Assembly: GCF_005221385.1 (NCBI RefSeq)
Contig: NZ_CP039903.1
Coordinates: forward strand, 124,001-188,000
Reading direction: 5' to 3'
Source: Agrobacterium tumefaciens
Lineage (GTDB): Bacteria > Pseudomonadota > Alphaproteobacteria > Rhizobiales > Rhizobiaceae
DNA length: 64,000 nt
The translations under genes were made by a program, and so were the position numbers. Shown piece by piece: positions 43,941 through 50,414 of the stretch. The notes under the pieces were generated by a model that was given only the letters and a program-made list of their open reading frames with translations, ran no database searches and was not told the origin of the DNA. Within the stretch, counting starts at the first letter, position 1; every line of letters begins with the position of its first letter.

Positions 43941-44030
43941 CTAGTAAATCTTGATTCCGATTCCACGCATTTGGCGGTGGAACCCCCTTGGAAACACTTG
44001 CAGCGAGGCAAACGCCGGGCTGCCCCACAC
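43941..44030 (-). CDS. Possible 29-residue protein with near-perfect ribosome site
   Basis: GTG 44030 begins a 29-codon frame (VWGSPAFASLQVFPRGFHRQ, then MRGIGIKIY) ending 15 bases before the tape-measure ATG. AAGGAGGTGA (44038-44047), fully complementary to the 16S rRNA tail, lies just upstream. A further 19-codon frame overlaps the end of the preceding gene and ends between the two. No homologue is recognised; it may be a small tail chaperone or merely a strong leader. Confidence 0.35.
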   Translation of the reverse strand: MWGSPAFASLQVFPRGFHRQMRGIGIKIY

Positions 44031-44085
44031 CCGCTAGTCACCTCCTTTCTGGGAAGGACCCATGAGGGGGGAGAGGGACAGCCGG

Positions 44086-44523
44086 TCACGCATGCGCCGC
44101 CTCCATTTCGCGATGTCGGGTCTCCAACTCGCGAAACCAGATGTGTTGCTTGACCGTCATGGTGAACTGATCACCAGAGAGTTCGGCGCGCACCACCATG
44201 TTGCTCACAAACGTCCGCTCGCGGTCATGGAGGAACGCCGCGTTGAGCAGCATGCGCCCTGTCTCGATGATGTAGACCGCAGAGACCGGCGAACGGGCCG
44301 GTTCTGCCTTCGGCTCTGGTTCCCGGTCCCGATACACAACCTTCTCGACAACGCGCGGCGGCTTGTCGATCAGCGCCACCAGATCGTGCAGGCAAGCTCC
44401 AGCGCTTTCCAGCGTCCGCATGATTGCGGCCACGGTCGCGGCAACCTCGCCAGCATGGTCACTTGCCAGCAGGGGCAAGAGCTTCCGCAGTTTCGTGATT
44501 GTATTCCTATCGAGATTGGCCAT
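44086..44523 (-). CDS. Element hypothetical protein, 145 aa
   Basis: A soluble protein with a helical N-terminus (NLDRNTITKLRKLLPLLASDHAGEVAATVAAIMRTLESAG) and a basic/acidic C-terminus (WFRELETRHREMEAAHA). The start at 44523 is chosen because the frame to 44568 overlaps the neighbour. It follows the replication-type gene by 11 bases in the same direction. The family is seen in small alphaproteobacterial elements; function unknown. Confidence 0.7.
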   Translation of the reverse strand: MANLDRNTITKLRKLLPLLASDHAGEVAATVAAIMRTLESAGACLHDLVALIDKPPRVVEKVVYRDREPEPKAEPARSPVSAVYIIETGRMLLNAAFLHDRERTFVSNMVVRAELSGDQFTMTVKQHIWFRELETRHREMEAAHA

Positions 44524-44534
44524 CGGTCCAGCCT

Positions 44535-45260
44535 CTAGCCATGCGCTGCGGTGGAAGCTTGCCACCAACCAGTGCGGTTCATGCTCGGCTGCGCTTGCCG
44601 CTGGTCAGGCCGATTTGAGGGGTTTCGGGCGGAAGCCGCATACACCCTCTCAAAAGCCGTTTTTTCCTTTTCGGCAGTCTCGAAGAGAGAGGTTTTTACC
44701 TTACTCACTGAAGTGTTCAAACCTTTGAACCCTATCGCCCGGATGATCCAGCTGCCCCACGACTTCGAAATGATCTTGATGATGTTCGTCAGGTTCTTGC
44801 CGAAGGTCTGCGGACGCTCGCGAACCGAGATATGCTCGAAGCCCTTGGAGCGCGCCTTGCGGATAGCGTTCTGCACCGAAGTCCGACCGACGCCAGCCAC
44901 GCGGGCGATCTCGTCAAGGCACAGGTCGCAGAAGCCCTTCTTGCGGCAACGATCTGCAATGACAGCGAGCGCGGCACGTTCGGCCTCAGAGTAGCAGGCG
45001 CGGATTTCAGGAGGCATATTGCCACCGCTCGCCCATTTCCGGCGGCGCTGGATTTCCTTGGAGCGCTCTTCGCTGGTCACGCGCTTGCGGCGCGCCTGCT
45101 GCACCACGCGTTCAGCGGCACGGGCGGACGCCTGTTTCTCGTAGACCTTGGATGCGGGCTTCGTGCCTGCGCCAGTTTCGAAATAATCATCGTGCGCGCG
45201 TGCGGAGCGGGCAACGATGCGAGTACGAAGGAGCGCCGCAGACGCTTGATAGTTCGTCAT
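44535..45260 (-). CDS. Winged-helix protein, replication/plasmid-partition type
   Basis: A 241-residue basic protein. A Lys/Arg-rich N-terminus is followed by a helix-turn-helix at about 95-140 (ERAALAVIADRCRKKGFCDL; LDEIARVAGVGRTSVQNAIR) and NLTNIIKIISKSWGSWII. This layout is typical of replication-associated proteins of alphaproteobacterial mobile elements. It overlaps the upstream gene by four bases (ATGA at 45257-45260). A replication-initiation role is probable but not shown by a diagnostic motif. Confidence 0.65.
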   Translation of the reverse strand: MTNYQASAALLRTRIVARSARAHDDYFETGAGTKPASKVYEKQASARAAERVVQQARRKRVTSEERSKEIQRRRKWASGGNMPPEIRACYSEAERAALAVIADRCRKKGFCDLCLDEIARVAGVGRTSVQNAIRKARSKGFEHISVRERPQTFGKNLTNIIKIISKSWGSWIIRAIGFKGLNTSVSKVKTSLFETAEKEKTAFERVYAASARNPSNRPDQRQAQPSMNRTGWWQASTAAHG

Positions 45261-45550
45261 TCGCTTGCTCCCGGCTTAGACAGGGAGTGAGCGAGCTTCG
45301 CGGCTTCCGCTGCTTCCATGACGGTCAAGGCAAAGCGGCGGCGGATCGTGACGACCGGGTGCAGGGTCATGGGGTTGAGGCTAAGCCACAACGCGGCCTC
45401 TTTTACGCGGGCTTGAACGGTGTCCAGAGCGTTTGACAAATGCCCGCTAAGTGCTTGACTTTCGATGGCGGGTTTGACAGAAATTTCTTCGTAAGGTGCT
45501 GTTTTCGGCTCGACAGGCGCGGCTTGAAAATCCGCGTGTCGGTGGTTCAA
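45257..45550 (-). CDS. Element hypothetical protein starting in attR
   Basis: A 97-residue protein (ESQALSGHLSNALDTVQARV; TIRRRFALTVMEAAEAAKLA). Its ATGA overlap with the next gene supports translation. The only upstream in-frame start is TTG 45550, within the 47-bp att repeat, with GGAGG of the T-arm sequence serving as ribosome site. In the excised circle this start would be kept but its upstream DNA would change. Function unknown. Confidence 0.5.
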   Translation of the reverse strand: MNHRHADFQAAPVEPKTAPYEEISVKPAIESQALSGHLSNALDTVQARVKEAALWLSLNPMTLHPVVTIRRRFALTVMEAAEAAKLAHSLSKPGASE

Positions 45551-45570
45551 ATCCGCCTCCGGGCACCATT
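45524..45570 (+). repeat. attR core (47 bp)
   Basis: Identical to 34761-34807: the 3' part of tRNA-Phe from the anticodon loop through CCA and four more bases. Only half a tRNA is present, so this is an attachment site and not a second tRNA gene. Confidence 0.95.
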
Positions 45571-45727
45571 TCTCTCAATAGCATTGTTGACGAATTGCGT
45601 GCTTGGCGACTTGTCCATTTGCAAGCAAATTTCGATGAGTAGCTACCGCCATCATATGCTTTTGACAGGCCCGGTGTAGCCATGGGCCAACCCTGTTTGT
45701 TGCAGGCAGTTGGAGAGCAGCCCGCAA

Positions 45728-46318
45728 ATGGATCGTGTCACAAGCCCACCTCTTCTACCGCCCGGCATTGTCTATTTTGATGGCTTTCTTTCTCCAGAGG
45801 AGGAGGCCGCCGTCACCGACAGACTGGATGCGGGTGCGTGGAGCACGGAGTTGAAACGTCGCGTGCAGCATTTCGGTTATCGGTACGACTATAAGGCGCG
45901 CGCTGTTACCGCGGATGCATATCTCGGGCCGTTGCCGCCATGGCTTGGCGTGTTCGCGGAGCGGTTAGTTACCGCAGGATATTGCCGGGATTTGCCCGAT
46001 CAGGTTATCGCTAATGAATATCTTCCGGGGCAGGGTATTAGCGCCCATGTCGACTGTGTTCCCTGTTTTGACGATGGGATCGTATCGATAAGCCTTTTAT
46101 CCACATGCGAGATGGTTTTCCGCGAATTGCGTGGACCAGCCATATGCGGCGTCTTGCTTCAACCTCGCTCCGGCGTCTTGCTAAGAGACGCTGGCCGCTA
46201 CGGGTTGACTCATGAAATTCCGGCTCGAAAATCGGATATCGTGAACGGAGTTAGGACAGCCCGAGACAGGCGAATTTCCCTCACTTTTCGCAAGGTTATT
46301 GCTTCGAAACAGTTTTGA
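45728..46318 (+). CDS. AlkB-like 2-oxoglutarate/Fe(II)-dependent dioxygenase
   Basis: A 196-residue oxygenase of the AlkB superfamily: GIVYFDGFLSPEEEAAVTDRL, QVIANEYLPGQGISAHVDCVPCFDDGIVSISL (H-x-D metal ligands in HVD), and LLRDAGRYGLTHEIPARKSD with DRRISLTFRKVI (distal His and 2-oxoglutarate Arg). Family members repair alkylated DNA/RNA by oxidative demethylation. The start at 45728 follows GGAGAG at a long spacing. It lies just beyond attR and converges with an XRE regulator gene. Confidence 0.88.
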   Translation: MDRVTSPPLLPPGIVYFDGFLSPEEEAAVTDRLDAGAWSTELKRRVQHFGYRYDYKARAVTADAYLGPLPPWLGVFAERLVTAGYCRDLPDQVIANEYLPGQGISAHVDCVPCFDDGIVSISLLSTCEMVFRELRGPAICGVLLQPRSGVLLRDAGRYGLTHEIPARKSDIVNGVRTARDRRISLTFRKVIASKQF

Positions 46319-46336
46319 TCGGAGAGGAGAGCGCTG

Positions 46337-46579
46337 TTATTTTATCCGCTCGAGTAAAAGGTGGAGAAGCGCTATCGGGTCTTGATCCATCGCCGCCGAC
46401 AGTTTTGCAAACTCAACGACATCTATGCGTCTTTCAGCCCCTTCGGCCTTTGCGACATAGGACTGTGGCTTACCCAGCCGATCTGCGACTTGCTGCTGGG
46501 TTAACCCTGCTTTTCGCCGCGTGTCGGTTAGTATCTCAACAAGAAGCCGATACTCGGGTGTATGCGTAGACTTTGTCAT
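46337..46579 (-). CDS. XRE-type helix-turn-helix protein
   Basis: An 80-residue single-domain regulator: LVEILTDTRRKAGLTQQQVADRLGKPQSYVAKAEGAERRIDVVEFAKL is a standard XRE helix-turn-helix. It has no sensor domain. Its targets are unknown. It converges with the AlkB-like gene. Confidence 0.9.
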   Translation of the reverse strand: MTKSTHTPEYRLLVEILTDTRRKAGLTQQQVADRLGKPQSYVAKAEGAERRIDVVEFAKLSAAMDQDPIALLHLLLERIK

Positions 46580-46632
46580 GTGCCGAAAAATCTCAAAATC
46601 TCGGTGCCAAGGGTCGATCCTGAATTATCCTG

Positions 46633-46911
46633 CTATGGGATATTGTTGCGGCACTCAAGCTCTCTGCGCACACGTCGCCATTTGCCCTGCTCGAAGCTTC
46701 GCGAATAGCGCCACGCCCGGTCTTCTTCCATTGACGCGAATTCCTCCGCGCGCTCGCCATGTCGTTCAGTCAGGTTATCGGCAAGGCGTTTAATCTCCGA
46801 GCTTGATAAGAGCAGGGGTCGAATGCGGGTCTGCCATTCGAGCCAGAGGTAAGCTGCTAGGACGAAACTGCAGCCCGCGATGAGATAGAGATAATCGGCG
46901 CTGAGCGGCAT
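46633..46911 (-). CDS. Small protein with one N-terminal membrane helix
   Basis: A 92-residue protein: membrane helix at 8-26 (YLIAGCSFVLAAYLWLEW) followed by a charged helical tail (ERHGERAEEFASMEEDRAWRYSRSFEQGKWRRVRRELE). Unrecognised. It lies between two XRE genes and is probably a separate transcription unit. Confidence 0.6.
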   Translation of the reverse strand: MPLSADYLYLIAGCSFVLAAYLWLEWQTRIRPLLLSSSEIKRLADNLTERHGERAEEFASMEEDRAWRYSRSFEQGKWRRVRRELECRNNIP

Positions 46912-46989
46912 AGCCTACCTATAATGACGTGATCGTTAACGCCATAATGTACATAGACCCGTGGTTTCTGTCAGGAACAATCTGTTCCT

Positions 46990-47322
46990 ATGGAATCATT
47001 TGCAGCAAATCTGAAAAAGCGCGCGAAGGAGCTTGGTCTCTCCAATGCCGAAGTTGCCCGCCGAGCGGGGCTTACGGAGCGTCGTTACGGCAATTACATC
47101 ATGGGCCGAAGGGAGCCTGATCTGGCGACGCTCGTTCGGATAGCGACCGTTCTGGATAGCACTCCGAACGCATTGCTTGATTTCGAAAAGAAAACAGCCG
47201 CGTTGACCGCCGATGATCTGCTGAAAGCAAAAATCGCTTCGGCGGCAAATGTGCTGAAGGAAAGCGATCTGGAAGTGATGGCCATCGCAATCGAGGCCGT
47301 GGCGAACTGCCGGACAAAATAA
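46990..47322 (+). CDS. XRE-type helix-turn-helix protein, 110 aa
   Basis: An N-terminal helix-turn-helix (FAANLKKRAKELGLSNAEVARRAGLTERRYGNYIMGRREPDLATLVRIATVL) is followed by a helical tail to residue 110. It resembles phage-type or chromosomal CI-like short regulators. It converges with the Mrp operon; the stop is 9 bases from mnhG. Confidence 0.88.
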   Translation: MESFAANLKKRAKELGLSNAEVARRAGLTERRYGNYIMGRREPDLATLVRIATVLDSTPNALLDFEKKTAALTADDLLKAKIASAANVLKESDLEVMAIAIEAVANCRTK

Positions 47323-47331
47323 TCCGACGCT

Positions 47332-47676
47332 TTAAAGATGCTCCCGATTATCCGTATTCTGCTCCGCCCGGTCCCGATAAAGCGCGGCCCGGCCGAGTAG
47401 CATCAGCGACACCGGCGTCGTCACCGTCATGAAAATGCCGATGAAGATTTCGTGGAAGGCGAAGCGGTCGCCGGAGACGGAGAAATAGATGATCGAGGCC
47501 ATGACGATGCCGCCGGTGCCCCAGCTGGTGCCGAGTGTGGGCGCGTGCAGGCGCTCGTAGAAGCTGTTCAGCTTGGCAAAGCCGATGGTGCCGATCAGCG
47601 TCAGCGAAGCGCCCAGCAGCACAAAGAAAGCCACGAGAATGGCGGCCCAGAGCGGAAATTCTGCGGCACTGTTCAT
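47332..47676 (-). CDS. mnhG: Mrp-type cation/proton antiporter subunit G
   Basis: A 114-residue subunit with three membrane helices: AAILVAFFVLLGASLTLIGTIGF, LNSFYERLHAPTLGTSWGTGG (the family signature), and FIGIFMTVTTPVSLMLLGRAALYRD. It is last in the six-gene operon; its start overlaps the end of mnhF. The complex exchanges monovalent cations for protons at the inner membrane (PhaG in rhizobia, linked to K+ and pH adaptation). Confidence 0.94.
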   Translation of the reverse strand: MNSAAEFPLWAAILVAFFVLLGASLTLIGTIGFAKLNSFYERLHAPTLGTSWGTGGIVMASIIYFSVSGDRFAFHEIFIGIFMTVTTPVSLMLLGRAALYRDRAEQNTDNREHL

Positions 47677-47954
47677 TCGATCACCTCGCCACGCATCATG
47701 AATTTGGAAAGGGCGACGGTGGAGACGAAGCCGAGGATGGCGATCAGCAGCGAGGCTTCGAAATAGATGTCGTTGCCGGTGCGCAGGCCGAAGGTCAAAA
47801 GAAGCAGCATGGCGTTGACATAGAGCGTATCCACGCCCAGCACGCGGTCCTGCGCCCGCGGGCCGATGGCGATGCGATAGACCGAAATCGCCATGGCGAT
47901 GGCCAGCATCAGCTGCGCCAGCGAAAAGGACCAGAAAAGGATAATCGAACTCAT
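47673..47954 (-). CDS. mnhF: Mrp-type antiporter subunit F
   Basis: A 93-residue three-helix subunit. The conserved segment is MAISVYRIAIGPRAQDRVLGVDTLYVNAMLLLL, followed by EASLLIAILGFVSTVALSKFMMRGEVIE. Overlaps by 4 bases with both mnhE and mnhG indicate one polycistronic message. Confidence 0.94.
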   Translation of the reverse strand: MSSIILFWSFSLAQLMLAIAMAISVYRIAIGPRAQDRVLGVDTLYVNAMLLLLTFGLRTGNDIYFEASLLIAILGFVSTVALSKFMMRGEVIE

Positions 47955-48439
47955 TCGAATATCTCCATCAGCAGTTTTTCATAACGGTTCTTGATGAGGC
48001 TTATCCACGCCGCCTCATCCACATCGTCGAGAACGTGGAGGAGGAGCGTGCCCTGGCTGGAATTATATTCAAGCCAGGCGCTGCCCGGCGTCGAGGTCAG
48101 GATCGTTGCCAGAATGGCCAGCGCCATGGGATCGCGAATATCGAGCGGCACCGCCAGGAAGCCGGATTTACGGTCCCTTTCGCGCTTGAACAGGATGATC
48201 TTCACGACCGAGATATTGGACCTGATAATATCGTAAAGCACGATCAGGATCAGCTGCACCAGCCTGTGCCAGTTGCGGATACGCGGTTTGGCTGGCCTGA
48301 GCGACGCCATCGCCCAGGAGGCGATGAGTGCTACGGCGGTGCCGAGCAGCAGGTGTCCGGGCGAAAAGCTGTTGATCGTCATCCAGAAGAAGATCAGCGA
48401 AACCGTCAGCAGCGGGTAGGGGAGGAGACGGCTCATCAT
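47951..48439 (-). CDS. mnhE: Mrp-type antiporter subunit E
   Basis: A 162-residue subunit. Two N-terminal helices are followed by VLYDIIRSNISVVKIILF, LTSTPGSAWLEYNSSQGTLLLHVLD and a C-terminal helix, all typical of MnhE/MrpE. ATG 48439 overlaps the mnhD stop (ATGATGA); the longer frame to 48727 runs antisense-like through mnhD and is rejected. Confidence 0.94.
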   Translation of the reverse strand: MMSRLLPYPLLTVSLIFFWMTINSFSPGHLLLGTAVALIASWAMASLRPAKPRIRNWHRLVQLILIVLYDIIRSNISVVKIILFKRERDRKSGFLAVPLDIRDPMALAILATILTSTPGSAWLEYNSSQGTLLLHVLDDVDEAAWISLIKNRYEKLLMEIFE

Positions 48440-50082
48440 GGCTCCGCCTCCGGGTTGCTGCCCGCTCTTGGCGCGGAAATGACGCCCTGAATATAGCTTG
48501 CCGGCAGATCGAGAATACGCGCCGTCTCCTGCATGTAACGCATCACCGGCCCTGCCTGCACGGTCATGGCAAGCGTAAGGCCAAGCAGCAGCATCACGGG
48601 CGCGATTTCGATGACGAGAACGCGCGGCACGGTTCCCTCGATGGATGCCCAGAAGGTGCGGATGCCGGCGCGCGTCATCGAGATCAGCGAGGCGAAACCG
48701 GCAAAGACGATCAGGAAAACCAGCCACCAGGAAAGCGTGGAAACGCTGTCATTGGCGCCGAGCCCCGAAGGGTTGAGAATGGCGGTCAGCATCGAGAATT
48801 TGGCGATGAAACCCGAGAGCGGTGGCAGACCGGCCAGAAGAATGCCGCAGGCGGCAAAGCAGGCGCCGAGCACCGCCATGGTGGCGGGCATGGTCACGCC
48901 GACTTCTTCCTCCTCTTCCTCGTCTTCACCCTCGCCATAGGCTTCCATCGTGACGGCGAGAACGTTCGCGCCCGCATCCTGCCCGCGCTCGACGAGTTCG
49001 ATCAGCATGAAAAAGGCGCTGATGGTGAGCGTGGAACTGACCATATAATAAAGCGCGCCAGCCGCCACCGTCGGATTGCCGGTGCCCATGGCGGCCAGAA
49101 GCGTTCCCGACGATACCAGAACCGAAAACCCGGCCAGCCGCCCAAGCGCCTGCGACGCCAGGACGCCGATGGCCCCGAAGATGATGGTGGCGATGCCGCC
49201 GACCAGCAGTGCGTCATGGCCGAAGCCGGCGGATTCGCCGGCCGTCTGCCCGAAAAGCAGGAAGGACAGGCGGGCGATGACATAAATGCCGACCTTGCTC
49301 ATGATCGCAAACAGACCGCCAACCGGGGCAGACGCTGAGCCATAGGCGGAAGGCAGCCAGAAATTCAGCGGCCACATGCCGGCCTTGACCAGAAACGCAA
49401 TGCCAAGCACCGCAGCGCCGGTTTCCAGCAGCATGCGCTGGTCTGGGTTCAGCCCCTCGATACGGTGGGCAAGGTCGCCCATGTTCAGCGTGCCGGTGAC
49501 GCCATAGATGAGGCTGACGCCGATCAGGAAAAACAGCGCCGCGACGAGGTTGATGGCGATGTAATGCAGCCCGGCCTTCACACGCTGCTGGCCGGAGCCA
49601 TGCAGCAGCAGGCCGTAGGAGGCCGCCAGCATCACTTCGAAGAACACGAAGAGATTGAAGAGGTCGCCGGTCAGAAACGCGCCATTGACCCCCATCAGCA
49701 TCATCTGGAACAGCGAATGGAAATGTGCGCCGGCCTTATGCCATTTCGCCATCGAATAGATCAGCGACGGAATGGCAAGCAGCGCGGTCAAAAGCACCAT
49801 AAGCCCGGAGAGGCGATCGGCCACAAGCACGATGCCGAAGGGGGCGGGCCAGTTGCCGAGCAGATAGACGCCGCTCGACACCACAGCGGCGATCTCGGTA
49901 TTGACCGTCGAGTTCACCTCGCGGAACAGCAGGATGGCGACGATCAGCAACAGGACGGTCGAGGTAAGGCTGATCGCGGCTTTCGCCACGCGCTGGCGCT
50001 CATCGAAGAACAGCAGAAGTGCTGCGGTGATCAGCGGCACCAGAATGGGGGCGATGACGATGTGGAAGGGGAACGACATCAT
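48436..50082 (-). CDS. mnhD: Mrp-type antiporter subunit D
   Basis: A 548-residue subunit related to complex I NuoM/N, about 14 membrane helices. Key segments: GNWPAPFGIVLVADRLSGLMVLL, NLFVFFEVMLAASYGLLLHG (conserved Glu for proton transfer), VKAGMWPLNFWLPSAYGSASAP (conserved Lys) and LPPLSGFIAKFSML. An acidic insert, EGEDEEEEEE, near residue 390 is unusual. It starts at the ATGATG overlapping the mnhC stop. Confidence 0.95.
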   Translation of the reverse strand: MMSFPFHIVIAPILVPLITAALLLFFDERQRVAKAAISLTSTVLLLIVAILLFREVNSTVNTEIAAVVSSGVYLLGNWPAPFGIVLVADRLSGLMVLLTALLAIPSLIYSMAKWHKAGAHFHSLFQMMLMGVNGAFLTGDLFNLFVFFEVMLAASYGLLLHGSGQQRVKAGLHYIAINLVAALFFLIGVSLIYGVTGTLNMGDLAHRIEGLNPDQRMLLETGAAVLGIAFLVKAGMWPLNFWLPSAYGSASAPVGGLFAIMSKVGIYVIARLSFLLFGQTAGESAGFGHDALLVGGIATIIFGAIGVLASQALGRLAGFSVLVSSGTLLAAMGTGNPTVAAGALYYMVSSTLTISAFFMLIELVERGQDAGANVLAVTMEAYGEGEDEEEEEEVGVTMPATMAVLGACFAACGILLAGLPPLSGFIAKFSMLTAILNPSGLGANDSVSTLSWWLVFLIVFAGFASLISMTRAGIRTFWASIEGTVPRVLVIEIAPVMLLLGLTLAMTVQAGPVMRYMQETARILDLPASYIQGVISAPRAGSNPEAEP

Positions 50083-50414
50083 TTCGACTCCCTCCCGTCC
50101 ACATGGTCGGTGCCGGTAAGGCCGCGGGCGGCGAGCAGCACGACGAGGAACAATGCGGTGGTCGCAAAGCCGATGACGATAGCCGTCAGCACCAGCGCCT
50201 GCGGCACGGGGTCGGCGAGTGTCGAACTGTCGACGCCGTTGACCAGCACTGGCGGCGCATTGGTCTTGATGCCGCCGACGCCGAAGATGAAGAGATTGAC
50301 GGCGTAAGACAAAAGCGAAAGCCCGACGATGACCTGATAGGTACGTGGGCGCAGGATAAGCCACACGCCGGAGCCGGTCATGATGCCGATGCCGATTGCA
50401 AGAATGAGTTCCAT
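50079..50414 (-). CDS. mnhC: Mrp-type antiporter subunit C
   Basis: A 111-residue NuoK-like subunit with three helices: ILAIGIGIMTGSGVWLILRP, IVGLSLLSYAVNLFIFGVGG and PQALVLTAIVIGFATTALFLVVLLAA. It overlaps the end of the mnhAB fusion by one base. Confidence 0.95.
   Translation of the reverse strand: MELILAIGIGIMTGSGVWLILRPRTYQVIVGLSLLSYAVNLFIFGVGGIKTNAPPVLVNGVDSSTLADPVPQALVLTAIVIGFATTALFLVVLLAARGLTGTDHVDGRESK

Larger units (their letters stand above)
34761..45570. mobile_element. 10.8-kb integrated phage-satellite-like element in tRNA-Phe
   Basis: Bounded by perfect 47-bp direct repeats at 34761-34807 (in tRNA-Phe) and 45524-45570. The integrase gene lies next to attL and reads leftward, with an excisionase-type gene coupled to it. 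Cargo: capsid/protease fusion, MerR-like regulator, two Arc-type regulators, a stem-loop array, two unknown genes, tape-measure protein and a winged-helix replication-type protein. I see no terminase, portal, tail tube, baseplate or lysis gene, so it is a satellite or a reduced prophage. The middle (about 39.5-41.7 kb) is visibly more A/T-rich than the chromosome. Confidence 0.9.

Noticed and set aside
45524..45570. Second tRNA-Phe
   Set aside because: Only the 3' half from the anticodon loop is present; no acceptor 5' strand or D-arm. It is attR.
48440..48727. N-terminal extension of mnhE
   Set aside because: Overlaps mnhD in another frame; MMSRLL at 48439 starts the conserved protein and overlaps the mnhD stop.
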